Source of the DNA: Paraburkholderia franconis
GTDB lineage: Bacteria; Pseudomonadota; Gammaproteobacteria; Burkholderiales; Burkholderiaceae
Direction of reading: 5' to 3'
NCBI RefSeq assembly: GCF_009362735.1
Contig: NZ_WHNP01000040.1
Coordinates: 1-64,000, forward strand
DNA length: 64,000 nt
Of the stretch, positions 44,502 through 52,081 are shown piece by piece. The notes beneath the pieces were generated by a model that saw only the letters and a list, made by a program, of their open reading frames with translations, was not told where the DNA came from and ran no database searches. The first letter of the stretch is position 1; each line of letters opens with the position of its first letter. The position numbers and the translations under genes were made by a program.

Positions 44502-45962
44502 ATGTCGTCGATTGCACGAGCCGGTATCGACAGCGCCGCGCGCATCGTCAACGGCGATCGCAGCGAGTGGATGCCGCCCGCGCTGCTGTGGCTGCTGACG
44601 GCGATGCTGATCGTCGCGCACCAGGGCACGGTGCTCACGCTCGCGTTCCCGGTGCTGTCGATCGGCGTCGGCTTCTGGCTGTACTTCAGGAGCCCCGCGA
44701 AGTACGTCGGCTACATGTGGTGGCTGTGGTTCCTGAGCCCCGAAGTGCGGCGCCTTGCCGACTGGTCGAAAGGTGCGTTCACGCCGACGAGCCTGATCCA
44801 GATCGCGCCGCTCGCCGTCACGATGATCAGCGGGCTGTCGCTGATCCGCTTCTACCCGGCGCTCGCGCAAAAGCGCGGCTTGCCTGTCCTGCTGGTGCTC
44901 GCGGGGCTCGGGTATGCGTTCATGGTCGGCGTAGTCTCCAGCGGCCCGCTGGCCGCGCTGTACGACCTGGCGAACTGGGTGTATCCCGTGCTGGTCGGCT
45001 TTCACATCATGGCGCACTCGCGCCAGTATCCCGATTACCGCGAGACCATCGTCAACACGTTCATCTGGGGCATGCTGCTGATGGGCGGCTACGGACTCGT
45101 GCAGTTCTTCGTCATGCCGCAGTGGGACGCGCTGTGGATGCTCGGCTCGCAGATGAACTCGCAGGGCGACCCCGTGCCGTTCGGCGTGCGCGTGTTCAGC
45201 ACGATGAACTCGTCGGGTCCGTTTGCGCTCGCGATGATGGGCGCGATGGTCTACGTGATGGCCGCGACGCACCGCGTGCGCTGGCTCGCGGGCGCGTTCG
45301 GCTTCCTGTCGTTTTGCCTGTCGCTCGTGCGCTCGACATGGGGCGGCTGGGTGATCGCGATGCTCATTCAACTGGTGAAGTCGAACAACAAGGTGCGCAT
45401 CCGCATCGTCGCGAGCGCGGTGGTGCTCGCGGGGCTGTGCGTGCCGCTGCTTGCCGTCGGTCCCGTTGCCGAGCGAATGCAGGCGCGCCTCGACACCATC
45501 GTCAATCTGCACGACGACCAGAGCTACGCCGCGCGCAACGAGTTCTATGCGACGTTCGCGAAGACCGCGTTCACCGATGTATCCGGCGAAGGACTGGGCG
45601 CGACGGGCACGTCGACGAAGCTCTCGAACGACGGCGGCCAGCTCGGCCAGTACGGCAACTTCGACAGTGGCGTGATGAACATTCCCTTCGTGCTCGGCTG
45701 GCCGGGCACGCTGCTGTACATGTCGGGCGTGATCTGGCTGCTCGTGCGCGCGCTGCGCGCATCGTTCCGGCTGACCGACGACAAGTTCGCGTCCGCGTCG
45801 ATGTCCCTTTCGCTGGCGATCTTCGCGATGCTCGTGTTCACCAATTCGCTCGTCGGCACGGGCGGGTTGCTGCTTTTCATGGGCGTGTTTTCGATTCTTT
45901 CCGCGGCGCACTGGCAGAAGCTGAACCGCCGCCGCGATCCCTTTCTTCATGGAGGCCACTGA
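44502..45962 (+). CDS. bceI: O-antigen-ligase-like polysaccharide polymerase (Wzy-type)
   Basis: The 486-residue protein has 10-12 predicted membrane helices and a large periplasmic loop (about 320-400, with RLDTIVNLHDDQSYAARNEFYATFAKTAF and GLGATGTSTK). This is the Wzy_C-type arrangement that polymerises lipid-linked repeat units. It starts 3 bp after bceH, with AGGATTG as ribosome-binding site, and its stop TGA is followed directly by the TTG start of the next gene. Confidence 0.88.
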   Translation: MSSIARAGIDSAARIVNGDRSEWMPPALLWLLTAMLIVAHQGTVLTLAFPVLSIGVGFWLYFRSPAKYVGYMWWLWFLSPEVRRLADWSKGAFTPTSLIQIAPLAVTMISGLSLIRFYPALAQKRGLPVLLVLAGLGYAFMVGVVSSGPLAALYDLANWVYPVLVGFHIMAHSRQYPDYRETIVNTFIWGMLLMGGYGLVQFFVMPQWDALWMLGSQMNSQGDPVPFGVRVFSTMNSSGPFALAMMGAMVYVMAATHRVRWLAGAFGFLSFCLSLVRSTWGGWVIAMLIQLVKSNNKVRIRIVASAVVLAGLCVPLLAVGPVAERMQARLDTIVNLHDDQSYAARNEFYATFAKTAFTDVSGEGLGATGTSTKLSNDGGQLGQYGNFDSGVMNIPFVLGWPGTLLYMSGVIWLLVRALRASFRLTDDKFASASMSLSLAIFAMLVFTNSLVGTGGLLLFMGVFSILSAAHWQKLNRRRDPFLHGGH

Positions 45963-47192
45963 TTGAGAGTCGCCATTGTCACGCACGTGGTGCGCCATAA
46001 CGACGGGCAGGGCCGCGTCAATCATGAGATCGCGCGCGCGGCGCTCGACGAGCACATCGCGGTCACGCTGGTCGCGTCGCACGTCGCGCCCGAGCTGCTC
46101 GCGGACCCGCTCGTGCGCTGGGTGCCGATCAGGATCGGGCGCTTCTGGCCGACCAATCTGCTGCGCCAGCAGGTGTTCGCATTGAAGAGCGCCTGGTGGC
46201 TGCGCAGGCATCGCGCGGAATACGACGTGCTGCACGTGAACGGCTTCATCACGTGGATGCCCGCCGATGTCAACACCGCGCACTTCGTGCACAGTGGCTG
46301 GTTCAAGAGCCCGTATTACCCGTTCGGCCTGAGCAAGGGTTTGTGGTCCGCGTATCAGTTCGTCTATACGCGCGTGAACGCGATGCTCGAAGGCTGGGCG
46401 TACCGACGCTCGCGCGTGATCACGGCCGTCTCGCAGAAGGTCGCGGCCGAGATCGCCGCGATCGGGCTCACGCCGCGCAACCGGCTCGACGTGATCTACA
46501 ACGGCGTCGACACGCAGGCCTTTGCAGCCGCGCAAGGCGACCGCGCGCGCTTCAGGCTGCCCGACGACGCGTTCCTGCTGCTCTTCGTCGGCGATCTGCG
46601 CACGCCGCGCAAGAACCTCGGCACGGTGCTCAAGGCATTGCAGCATTTGCCCGAGCGCGTGCATATCGCCGTGGCGGGCTATCTCCCCGGCAGCCCGTAT
46701 CCGGATGAAGCGAAAGCGCTCGGCGTCGCGGATCGCGTGCATTTTCTGGGGCTCGTGAAGGAGATACCCGTGCTGATGCATTCCGTCGATGCGTTCGTGT
46801 TTCCGTCGCGCTACGAAGCGATGAGCCTGTCGCTACTCGAAGCGATGGCGGCCGGCTTGCCCGTCGTGACGGCGCGCACGGCGGGCGGGGCGGAGATCAT
46901 CACGCCCGAATGCGGGATCGTGCTCGACGATCCCGACGATCCGCAGGCGCTGGCGCAAGCCGTGGCGCGCCTCGCGTCGAACGATGGCGAGCGCCTCGCG
47001 ATGGGGAAAGCAGCCAGCGATCTCGCGATGGGCTTCGGCTGGGCGCGCATGGCGCAGCAGTACATCGCGCTGTATCGGCAGATCGCGGGGCGGCGCGAAG
47101 ACCGTCGCCGCGCGCAAAAAACCGATGCAAACGACACCGACACGCTGACGACGAACGTGCTGCCCGGCCCGCAACGCGCCGACCGCGCGTGA
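45963..47192 (+). CDS. bceJ: glycosyltransferase family 4
   Basis: The 409-residue GT-B protein starts with TTG directly after the bceI stop, using GGAGG within the bceI end. Signatures are VIYNGVDTQAF, LLFVGDLRTPRKNLGTVLKAL, and the donor block DAFVFPSRYEAMSLSLLEAMAAGLPVVTARTAGGAEII. It adds a sugar in repeat-unit assembly. The C-terminal 30 residues are polar and probably disordered. Confidence 0.88.
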   Translation: MRVAIVTHVVRHNDGQGRVNHEIARAALDEHIAVTLVASHVAPELLADPLVRWVPIRIGRFWPTNLLRQQVFALKSAWWLRRHRAEYDVLHVNGFITWMPADVNTAHFVHSGWFKSPYYPFGLSKGLWSAYQFVYTRVNAMLEGWAYRRSRVITAVSQKVAAEIAAIGLTPRNRLDVIYNGVDTQAFAAAQGDRARFRLPDDAFLLLFVGDLRTPRKNLGTVLKALQHLPERVHIAVAGYLPGSPYPDEAKALGVADRVHFLGLVKEIPVLMHSVDAFVFPSRYEAMSLSLLEAMAAGLPVVTARTAGGAEIITPECGIVLDDPDDPQALAQAVARLASNDGERLAMGKAASDLAMGFGWARMAQQYIALYRQIAGRREDRRRAQKTDANDTDTLTTNVLPGPQRADRA

Positions 47193-47221
47193 TGTCATCG
47201 ACTACGAAAAGGAAGGCACAC

Positions 47222-48382
47222 ATGATGAACGCTCGTTCCATCAAATCGCTGCAAATCGGCATGCACTGGTTTCCCGAGCGCGCGGGCGGACTCGACCGCA
47301 TGTATTACTCGCTGATCGGCGCGTTGCCTGGCGCGGGCGTCGAAGTGCGAGGCGTGGTGGCGGGCTCGGAGCGCGTCGCGCAGGATACCAACGGGGCGAT
47401 CCAGGGCTTCGGTTCCGCCGCGCGATCGCTGCCAATGCGCCTGATGGCCGCGCGCCGCGCGCTGCGTCGAGAGATTCGCGCGCAGCGTCCCGACGTGATC
47501 TCTTCGCACTTCGCGCTGTACACGTTTCCGGGCCTCGATGTGACGCGCGGCATTCCGCAGGTCTCGCATTTTCAGGGGCCGTGGGCGGACGAGAGCCATG
47601 TCGAAGGCGCCGACTCGCTCGGACAGCGCGCGAAGCGCTATCTGGAGCAGACCGTCTATGCGCGTTCGTCGCGGGTGATCGTGCTGTCGGATGCGTTCGG
47701 CAAGATTCTCACGTCGCGCTACGGCATTCCCGCGGACCGCATTCGCGTCGTGCCGGGCTGCGTGAACGTCGATCAGTTCAACCTGCCTTTGATGCGGAAC
47801 GAAGCGCGCCTGCGCCTTCAATTGCCGCTCGGCCGTCCGGTCGTGCTGGCCGTGCGGCGTCTCGTTCGGCGCATGGGGCTCGAAGATCTGATCGATGCCG
47901 TGAAGATCGTCAAGCGCCGCAATCCGGATGTGCTGCTGCTGATCGCAGGCAAGGGCCGCTTGCAGGAGGAACTGCAACAGCGCATCGACGATGCGGGTCT
48001 CGGCAACAACGTGAAGCTGCTCGGCTTCGTGCCCGACGAGCATCTCGCGTCGCTGTATCGCGCGGCCGATATCAGCGTCGTGCCGACCGTCGCGCTCGAA
48101 GGCTTTGGCCTGATCACGGTCGAATCGCTGGCCTCGGGGACGCCTGTTCTCGTCACGCCCGTCGGCGGTCTGCCGGAAGCAGTGGCAGGGCTCTCGCAGG
48201 ATCTCGTGCTGCCTTCGACGGGCGCGGATGCGATCGCCGATGGCCTCGGCAAGGCGCTCGACGGGTCGATGAAACTGCCTGATGCCGATGCCTGCCGTGC
48301 GTATGCGCGCGCAAATTTCGACAATCCGGTGATCGCGAAGCGCGTGGCTGCCGTGTATGCGGAGGCGATTCGGGTGGCGTAG
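47222..48382 (+). CDS. bceK: glycosyltransferase family 4
   Basis: This 386-residue GT-B enzyme has N-terminal IGMHWFPERAGGLDRMYYSLIGAL, central VPGCVNVDQFNLP, and the donor block DISVVPTVALEGFGLITVESLASGTPVLVTPVGGLPEAVAG. AAGGAAGG precedes the ATG pair (47222 or 47225). Last gene of the first operon; a 17-bp perfect hairpin follows at once. Confidence 0.88.
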   Translation: MMNARSIKSLQIGMHWFPERAGGLDRMYYSLIGALPGAGVEVRGVVAGSERVAQDTNGAIQGFGSAARSLPMRLMAARRALRREIRAQRPDVISSHFALYTFPGLDVTRGIPQVSHFQGPWADESHVEGADSLGQRAKRYLEQTVYARSSRVIVLSDAFGKILTSRYGIPADRIRVVPGCVNVDQFNLPLMRNEARLRLQLPLGRPVVLAVRRLVRRMGLEDLIDAVKIVKRRNPDVLLLIAGKGRLQEELQQRIDDAGLGNNVKLLGFVPDEHLASLYRAADISVVPTVALEGFGLITVESLASGTPVLVTPVGGLPEAVAGLSQDLVLPSTGADAIADGLGKALDGSMKLPDADACRAYARANFDNPVIAKRVAAVYAEAIRVA

Positions 48383-48408
48383 GGAGGCCCTCCGGGCGGC
48401 ACGCAGCG

Positions 48409-48446
48409 AACGAAAAGGAACGGCACGGATGCCGTTCCTTTTCGTT
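48409..48446. terminator. bidirectional hairpin terminator between bceK and gmd
   Basis: A perfect 17-bp stem (AACGAAAAGGAACGGCA with its complement) closed by CGGA stands 26 bp after bceK. The arm contains CCTTTTCGTT followed by CTTCG instead of a long T-run. It separates convergent genes. Confidence 0.85.
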
Positions 48447-48644
48447 CTTCGTTCCAGATGGCTGTGATCCCGAATTGAGGCGGCCGACGAATACATAGTT
48501 CCGATATTTCAGGAATTATGGGGCGGCAATACGCGACACCATCGATTATTCCGACAATATCGGAGCTATTGGAATTCGCGGTCCCGCGCGTCAACCGCAA
48601 CCTGCTTTAAAAGAACCAAGGGCGCCTCAGCGCCCCTCACACCT

Positions 48645-49688
48645 TCAGCACGACACCCCATTCCGGTTTCGCGCGATATCCGCATCGACCATCATCTTGC
48701 ACAGCTGTTCGAGCGAGGTCCCAGGCGCCCAGCCTAGCTTCTCACGCGCCTTGTCCGCGCAGCCGATCAGCAGATCGACTTCGGCGGGGCGATAGTACCT
48801 TGGATTCACACGAACCAGCGTCTTGCCCGTCCGGACATCGATGCCCGTTTCGCGCTCGTTGCGGCCCGACCATTCGAGCTGATAGCCGGCCGCCGCAAAC
48901 GCCATCTTCACGAAATCGCGCACCGTCTCCGTGCGATTCGTCGCGAGCACGTAAGTGTCGGGCTCGTCGGCCTGCAGCATGCGCCACATGCCTTCGACGT
49001 ATTCGAGTGCGAAGCCCCAGTCGCGCTTCGCATCGAGATTACCGAGCTCGAGCACATCGAACTTGCCGAGCTTGATCTTCGCGACGGTGTCGGTGATCTT
49101 GCGCGTCACGAACTCGCGGCCGCGCAGCGGCGATTCGTGATTGAACAGAATGCCGCTCGTCGCGAAGAGGCCATACGATTCGCGGTAGTTGATCGTCGAC
49201 CAATGCGCGAACAGCTTCGCGACGCCATACGGGCTGCGCGGATAGAACGGCGTGTCCTCGCGCTGCGGCACGGCTTGCACCTTGCCGAACATCTCCGACG
49301 TCGATGCCTGATAGAAGCGCATCTTCGGATTCACGGTGCGGATACCTTCGAGCAGATTCAGCACGCCGACGCCCGTCACCTGCGCCGTCGTCGACGGCTG
49401 ATCGAACGATACGCCGACGAAGCTCTGCGCAGCGAGGTTGTACAGCTCGTCGGCCTGCACGGTATCGAGCAGGCGCAGTGTCGAGCCCGCGTCCGTGAGG
49501 TCGTGCTCGACGAGTTGCAGGTTCGGGTTGTCCGTGACGCCGAGCTCTTCCATGCGCCAGAAGTTGACGGAACTCGTCCGGCGATACGTGCCCGTGACCT
49601 GATAGCCCTTGCCGAGCAGCAGTTTCGTCAGATAGGCGCCGTCCTGGCCGGATACGCCCGTGATGATGGCCTTGCGCTGATGGGTCAT
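48645..49688 (-). CDS. gmd: GDP-mannose 4,6-dehydratase
   Basis: The 347-residue extended SDR has NAD motif ITGVSGQDGAYL (9-20), catalytic S/T-x-E (STSEMFG, 130-136) and YGVAK (Tyr154, Lys158). It converts GDP-mannose to GDP-4-keto-6-deoxymannose for D-rhamnose. This is the bceN equivalent. No reductase (rmd) gene lies beside it or elsewhere in the window. It ends an SGNH-acyltransferase-gmd-facing minus-strand run; the SGNH gene stop at 49685 overlaps its start by four bases. Confidence 0.94.
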   Translation of the reverse strand: MTHQRKAIITGVSGQDGAYLTKLLLGKGYQVTGTYRRTSSVNFWRMEELGVTDNPNLQLVEHDLTDAGSTLRLLDTVQADELYNLAAQSFVGVSFDQPSTTAQVTGVGVLNLLEGIRTVNPKMRFYQASTSEMFGKVQAVPQREDTPFYPRSPYGVAKLFAHWSTINYRESYGLFATSGILFNHESPLRGREFVTRKITDTVAKIKLGKFDVLELGNLDAKRDWGFALEYVEGMWRMLQADEPDTYVLATNRTETVRDFVKMAFAAAGYQLEWSGRNERETGIDVRTGKTLVRVNPRYYRPAEVDLLIGCADKAREKLGWAPGTSLEQLCKMMVDADIARNRNGVSC

Positions 49689-50494
49689 GAGTTGCCTTTC
49701 GTCGGGTTGCCTGAGGTTGAATGAAGGGAAGAGGCCGAGCGCTGACGCTGTGGCTGCTGTCGCTGTTGTGGCTTCTGCACAGATGCTGCGGCGACGTCGA
49801 ACATCCGCTGCACGAGCGGATCGATCACCCGAAAGTCCTGCTGCGCCTTCACGCGATACAGCCCGGGCTTCGGATGCGCGCCGTCGGACATCTGCGTCTT
49901 CCAGTCGGCCATCGAGGAGATCGCCGCGTACTGATCGACGAGCGGCACGTGCTGTTCGGCCGCGACGCGTCGCGTCATCGCCGCCATCGCGGCGAGTCGC
50001 GTGTTCAGGCGGCCGTCGGGCATCGGGTTCGACGTCTGCAGCACGGGAAGCTTGCCGAGCGCCTGGGCCGTCTTCACGAGATCGGTCTCAGCTTCGTAGA
50101 ACTGCTCGGGCGTCTGGTTGTGCATCACTTCGTTGATGCCGTAGTTGATCGTGACGATCTGCGCATTCGATGCAGCAAGACGCGCTTTCCATGGTCCGTT
50201 GCGTCCGGGGCCCGTGCCGTCGCGCAGTTGCGAAGCCATCGTGCCGCCGACGCCGAGATTCGCCACCGTCACGCGCGCGCCGTATTTCGCGCGCAGTTCG
50301 TCTTGCAGATACGTCACCGCGTTGTCGGGCTGCGGACCGCAACGGCCGTCGATGCACGAGATGCCGAGCGTCGTCGAATCGCCGTAGGCCTCGATCAGCA
50401 CTTGCGATTGCGTGTTGTCGTCCGCATGAGAAAGAGCAGGCGCGGAAAGGGCGAGCGCGCACGCTGCGGCGCATACCGAAAGCGCGCGCTTCAT
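49685..50494 (-). CDS. secreted SGNH/GDSL-type hydrolase
   Basis: The 269-residue exported enzyme has a signal peptide (ends SHAD), block I YGDSTTLG (the GDS nucleophile), block II Gly in NLGVGG, block III as GINE (Asn), and block V DGAHP, together the four catalytic or oxyanion residues. It should remove O-acyl groups from a periplasmic or surface glycan. The tail is Gln/Pro-rich. It overlaps the acyltransferase gene upstream by four bases and gmd downstream by four, so a tightly coupled operon with acylation and deacylation activities is seen. Confidence 0.85.
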   Translation of the reverse strand: MKRALSVCAAACALALSAPALSHADDNTQSQVLIEAYGDSTTLGISCIDGRCGPQPDNAVTYLQDELRAKYGARVTVANLGVGGTMASQLRDGTGPGRNGPWKARLAASNAQIVTINYGINEVMHNQTPEQFYEAETDLVKTAQALGKLPVLQTSNPMPDGRLNTRLAAMAAMTRRVAAEQHVPLVDQYAAISSMADWKTQMSDGAHPKPGLYRVKAQQDFRVIDPLVQRMFDVAAASVQKPQQRQQPQRQRSASSLHSTSGNPTKGNS

Positions 50495-51606
50495 GCGCTC
50501 GTCCTCGATGCTTCGCGCGCCGCGTGCAACGTGTCTTCGCGTCGGCGGCTGCTTGATGCATTGCCGTGAATCAGGCGTCGCTCGAACGCGAACCACGTGA
50601 TGCTCGCGTAGACGAGCGTGATCGCGAGCGCGAGCGCGGCCGTCACATAGCGGTTGTCATGCAGCGGCCACAGCGCATAGAGCACGCTCAGGTGAATCAG
50701 GTAGATCGTGTAGCTGATCGTGCCGATATAGACGAGCACCGGGTTACACAACACGCGCTTCACGATGCCCTTGCTCTGCAACGCGATCACGACGATCGAC
50801 GTGCACAGCACGAGCGATACGCTATACAGCGCCGCGTTAGACAGCGGCGTATTGGCCGCGCGAAAACGTGGAAAGTGCAGATGCAACCACGCGAGCACCG
50901 CAAGCGCCGCGCACACGCCGAGCACGGCGAGCGGCTTCCAGGGGGCCAGTGCGTCGGCGTCGCGCCGCACAGCGACGGCGAGCAGCGCGCCCGCCGCAAG
51001 CAGGTCCATGCGGAACGGCGTCAGGTAGTAGATCGGCCAGAACGAGTCGAACCATGGCGTCGCGACGGCGCGCAGCACGGGCACGAGCACGATCAGCGCA
51101 AGCGCCACGTAGCCGAGCGCGCGTTCGGGCACGAGCAGAATCACGAACGGCCAGAATATATAGAACTGCTCTTCGACGGCAAGCGACCACAGCACGTTGA
51201 GGCTGTCATGCCCGCTCTGTCCGAGCGCATCGCCGATATTCGTCGCGAAGAACGCATACCACTCCCAGTGCCGCGCCCAGCCGAAACCGAACAGCAGCGA
51301 CGACACGGCCATCAGCAACAGAAAGGGCGGCAGGATGCGCCGCGCGCGGCGCGCGTAGAAGTAGCCGAAATACGACTGCTTGCGCGCCTTGCGATCGAGC
51401 AGGATGCCCGTGATCAGAAAGCCGCTCAGCACGAAGAACAGATCGACGCCCATCCACAGCGGCGCCTTCAGCGCGTGCTGCGCGAACACCGCGAGCACGG
51501 CAACCGCGCGCAGTCCGTCGAGCTGGACGATGCGTCGGTTGTGAGAGGGCGATGCGAGCAGGGTGCTGGCTGTCATGAGCGTCCGTGTATGCGCCTGATC
51601 CGTCAT
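50491..51606 (-). CDS. bceO: acyltransferase family 3 (OafA-like) membrane protein
   Basis: This 371-residue integral membrane acyltransferase has about ten helices. The signature opening is RRIVQLDGLRAVAVLAVFAQHA, then FFVLSGFLITGILL, RRARRILPPFLLLM and SLAVEEQFYIFWP. It O-acetylates sugars of the exopolysaccharide. The start is uncertain: ATG 51606 or ATG 51576, neither with a strong ribosome-binding site. The bceO name is by gene content. It begins the minus-strand run facing an AT-rich intergenic region. Confidence 0.82.
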   Translation of the reverse strand: MTDQAHTRTLMTASTLLASPSHNRRIVQLDGLRAVAVLAVFAQHALKAPLWMGVDLFFVLSGFLITGILLDRKARKQSYFGYFYARRARRILPPFLLLMAVSSLLFGFGWARHWEWYAFFATNIGDALGQSGHDSLNVLWSLAVEEQFYIFWPFVILLVPERALGYVALALIVLVPVLRAVATPWFDSFWPIYYLTPFRMDLLAAGALLAVAVRRDADALAPWKPLAVLGVCAALAVLAWLHLHFPRFRAANTPLSNAALYSVSLVLCTSIVVIALQSKGIVKRVLCNPVLVYIGTISYTIYLIHLSVLYALWPLHDNRYVTAALALAITLVYASITWFAFERRLIHGNASSSRRREDTLHAAREASRTSA

Positions 51607-52081
51607 TCGAAGGGCCATGCATGGCGCCGCAATGCGATCGCCATGAAGACGGCAAAGTGCGTTCCATTCTAGGTAAATAAAATGCCGAAAAAACGCGAAT
51701 CAAATAAACGAATTGATTCGAATAAAAAGAATTGAATTTTTGTTCTCGTTTGCGACCGGTTGCGCATCGGTCACGGACACCCAACGATGGATGGTGGGAA
51801 ATGCGGCAGCACGGATTTTGCCGGCAAATGCAGGCTCTTTCGTGTACAAGATCGCCCGCAACTCATGCGCATCGAATTATTTCCGCATTCTTTTTGATAA
51901 ATTTCAATGAACGAATAATTTCGGATTATTTGCGCATTTCATCGCGATTGTTTGCACGTACCGTAAAGCGCTGATTGGATCATTGCGCATTGCTCTATGC
52001 GGCGCCTTGCCGTTTCCCGATTCCTTTGCAATCCGAATGGGAAATGCTCGCCTTCGCTTCGCCTCGACCGGAGAACCTGCG
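51607..52081. promoter_or_regulatory. AT-rich divergent promoter region
   Basis: This 475-bp gap separates the acyltransferase (minus) from the propeller-like protein (plus). It is AT-rich at 51660-51970. It contains the inverted repeat CGAATCAA-9 bp-TTGATTCG (51696-51720) and the perfect palindrome TTTGCCGGCAAA (51817-51828), the same CGGCAA core that recurs upstream of bceB. No gene is seen. Confidence 0.6.

Noticed and set aside
43746..46781. 1011-codon open frame on the minus strand
   Set aside because: It lies opposite to bceH, bceI and bceJ and is rich in Arg, His and Gln with no family signature. It is an antisense shadow of high-GC coding DNA.
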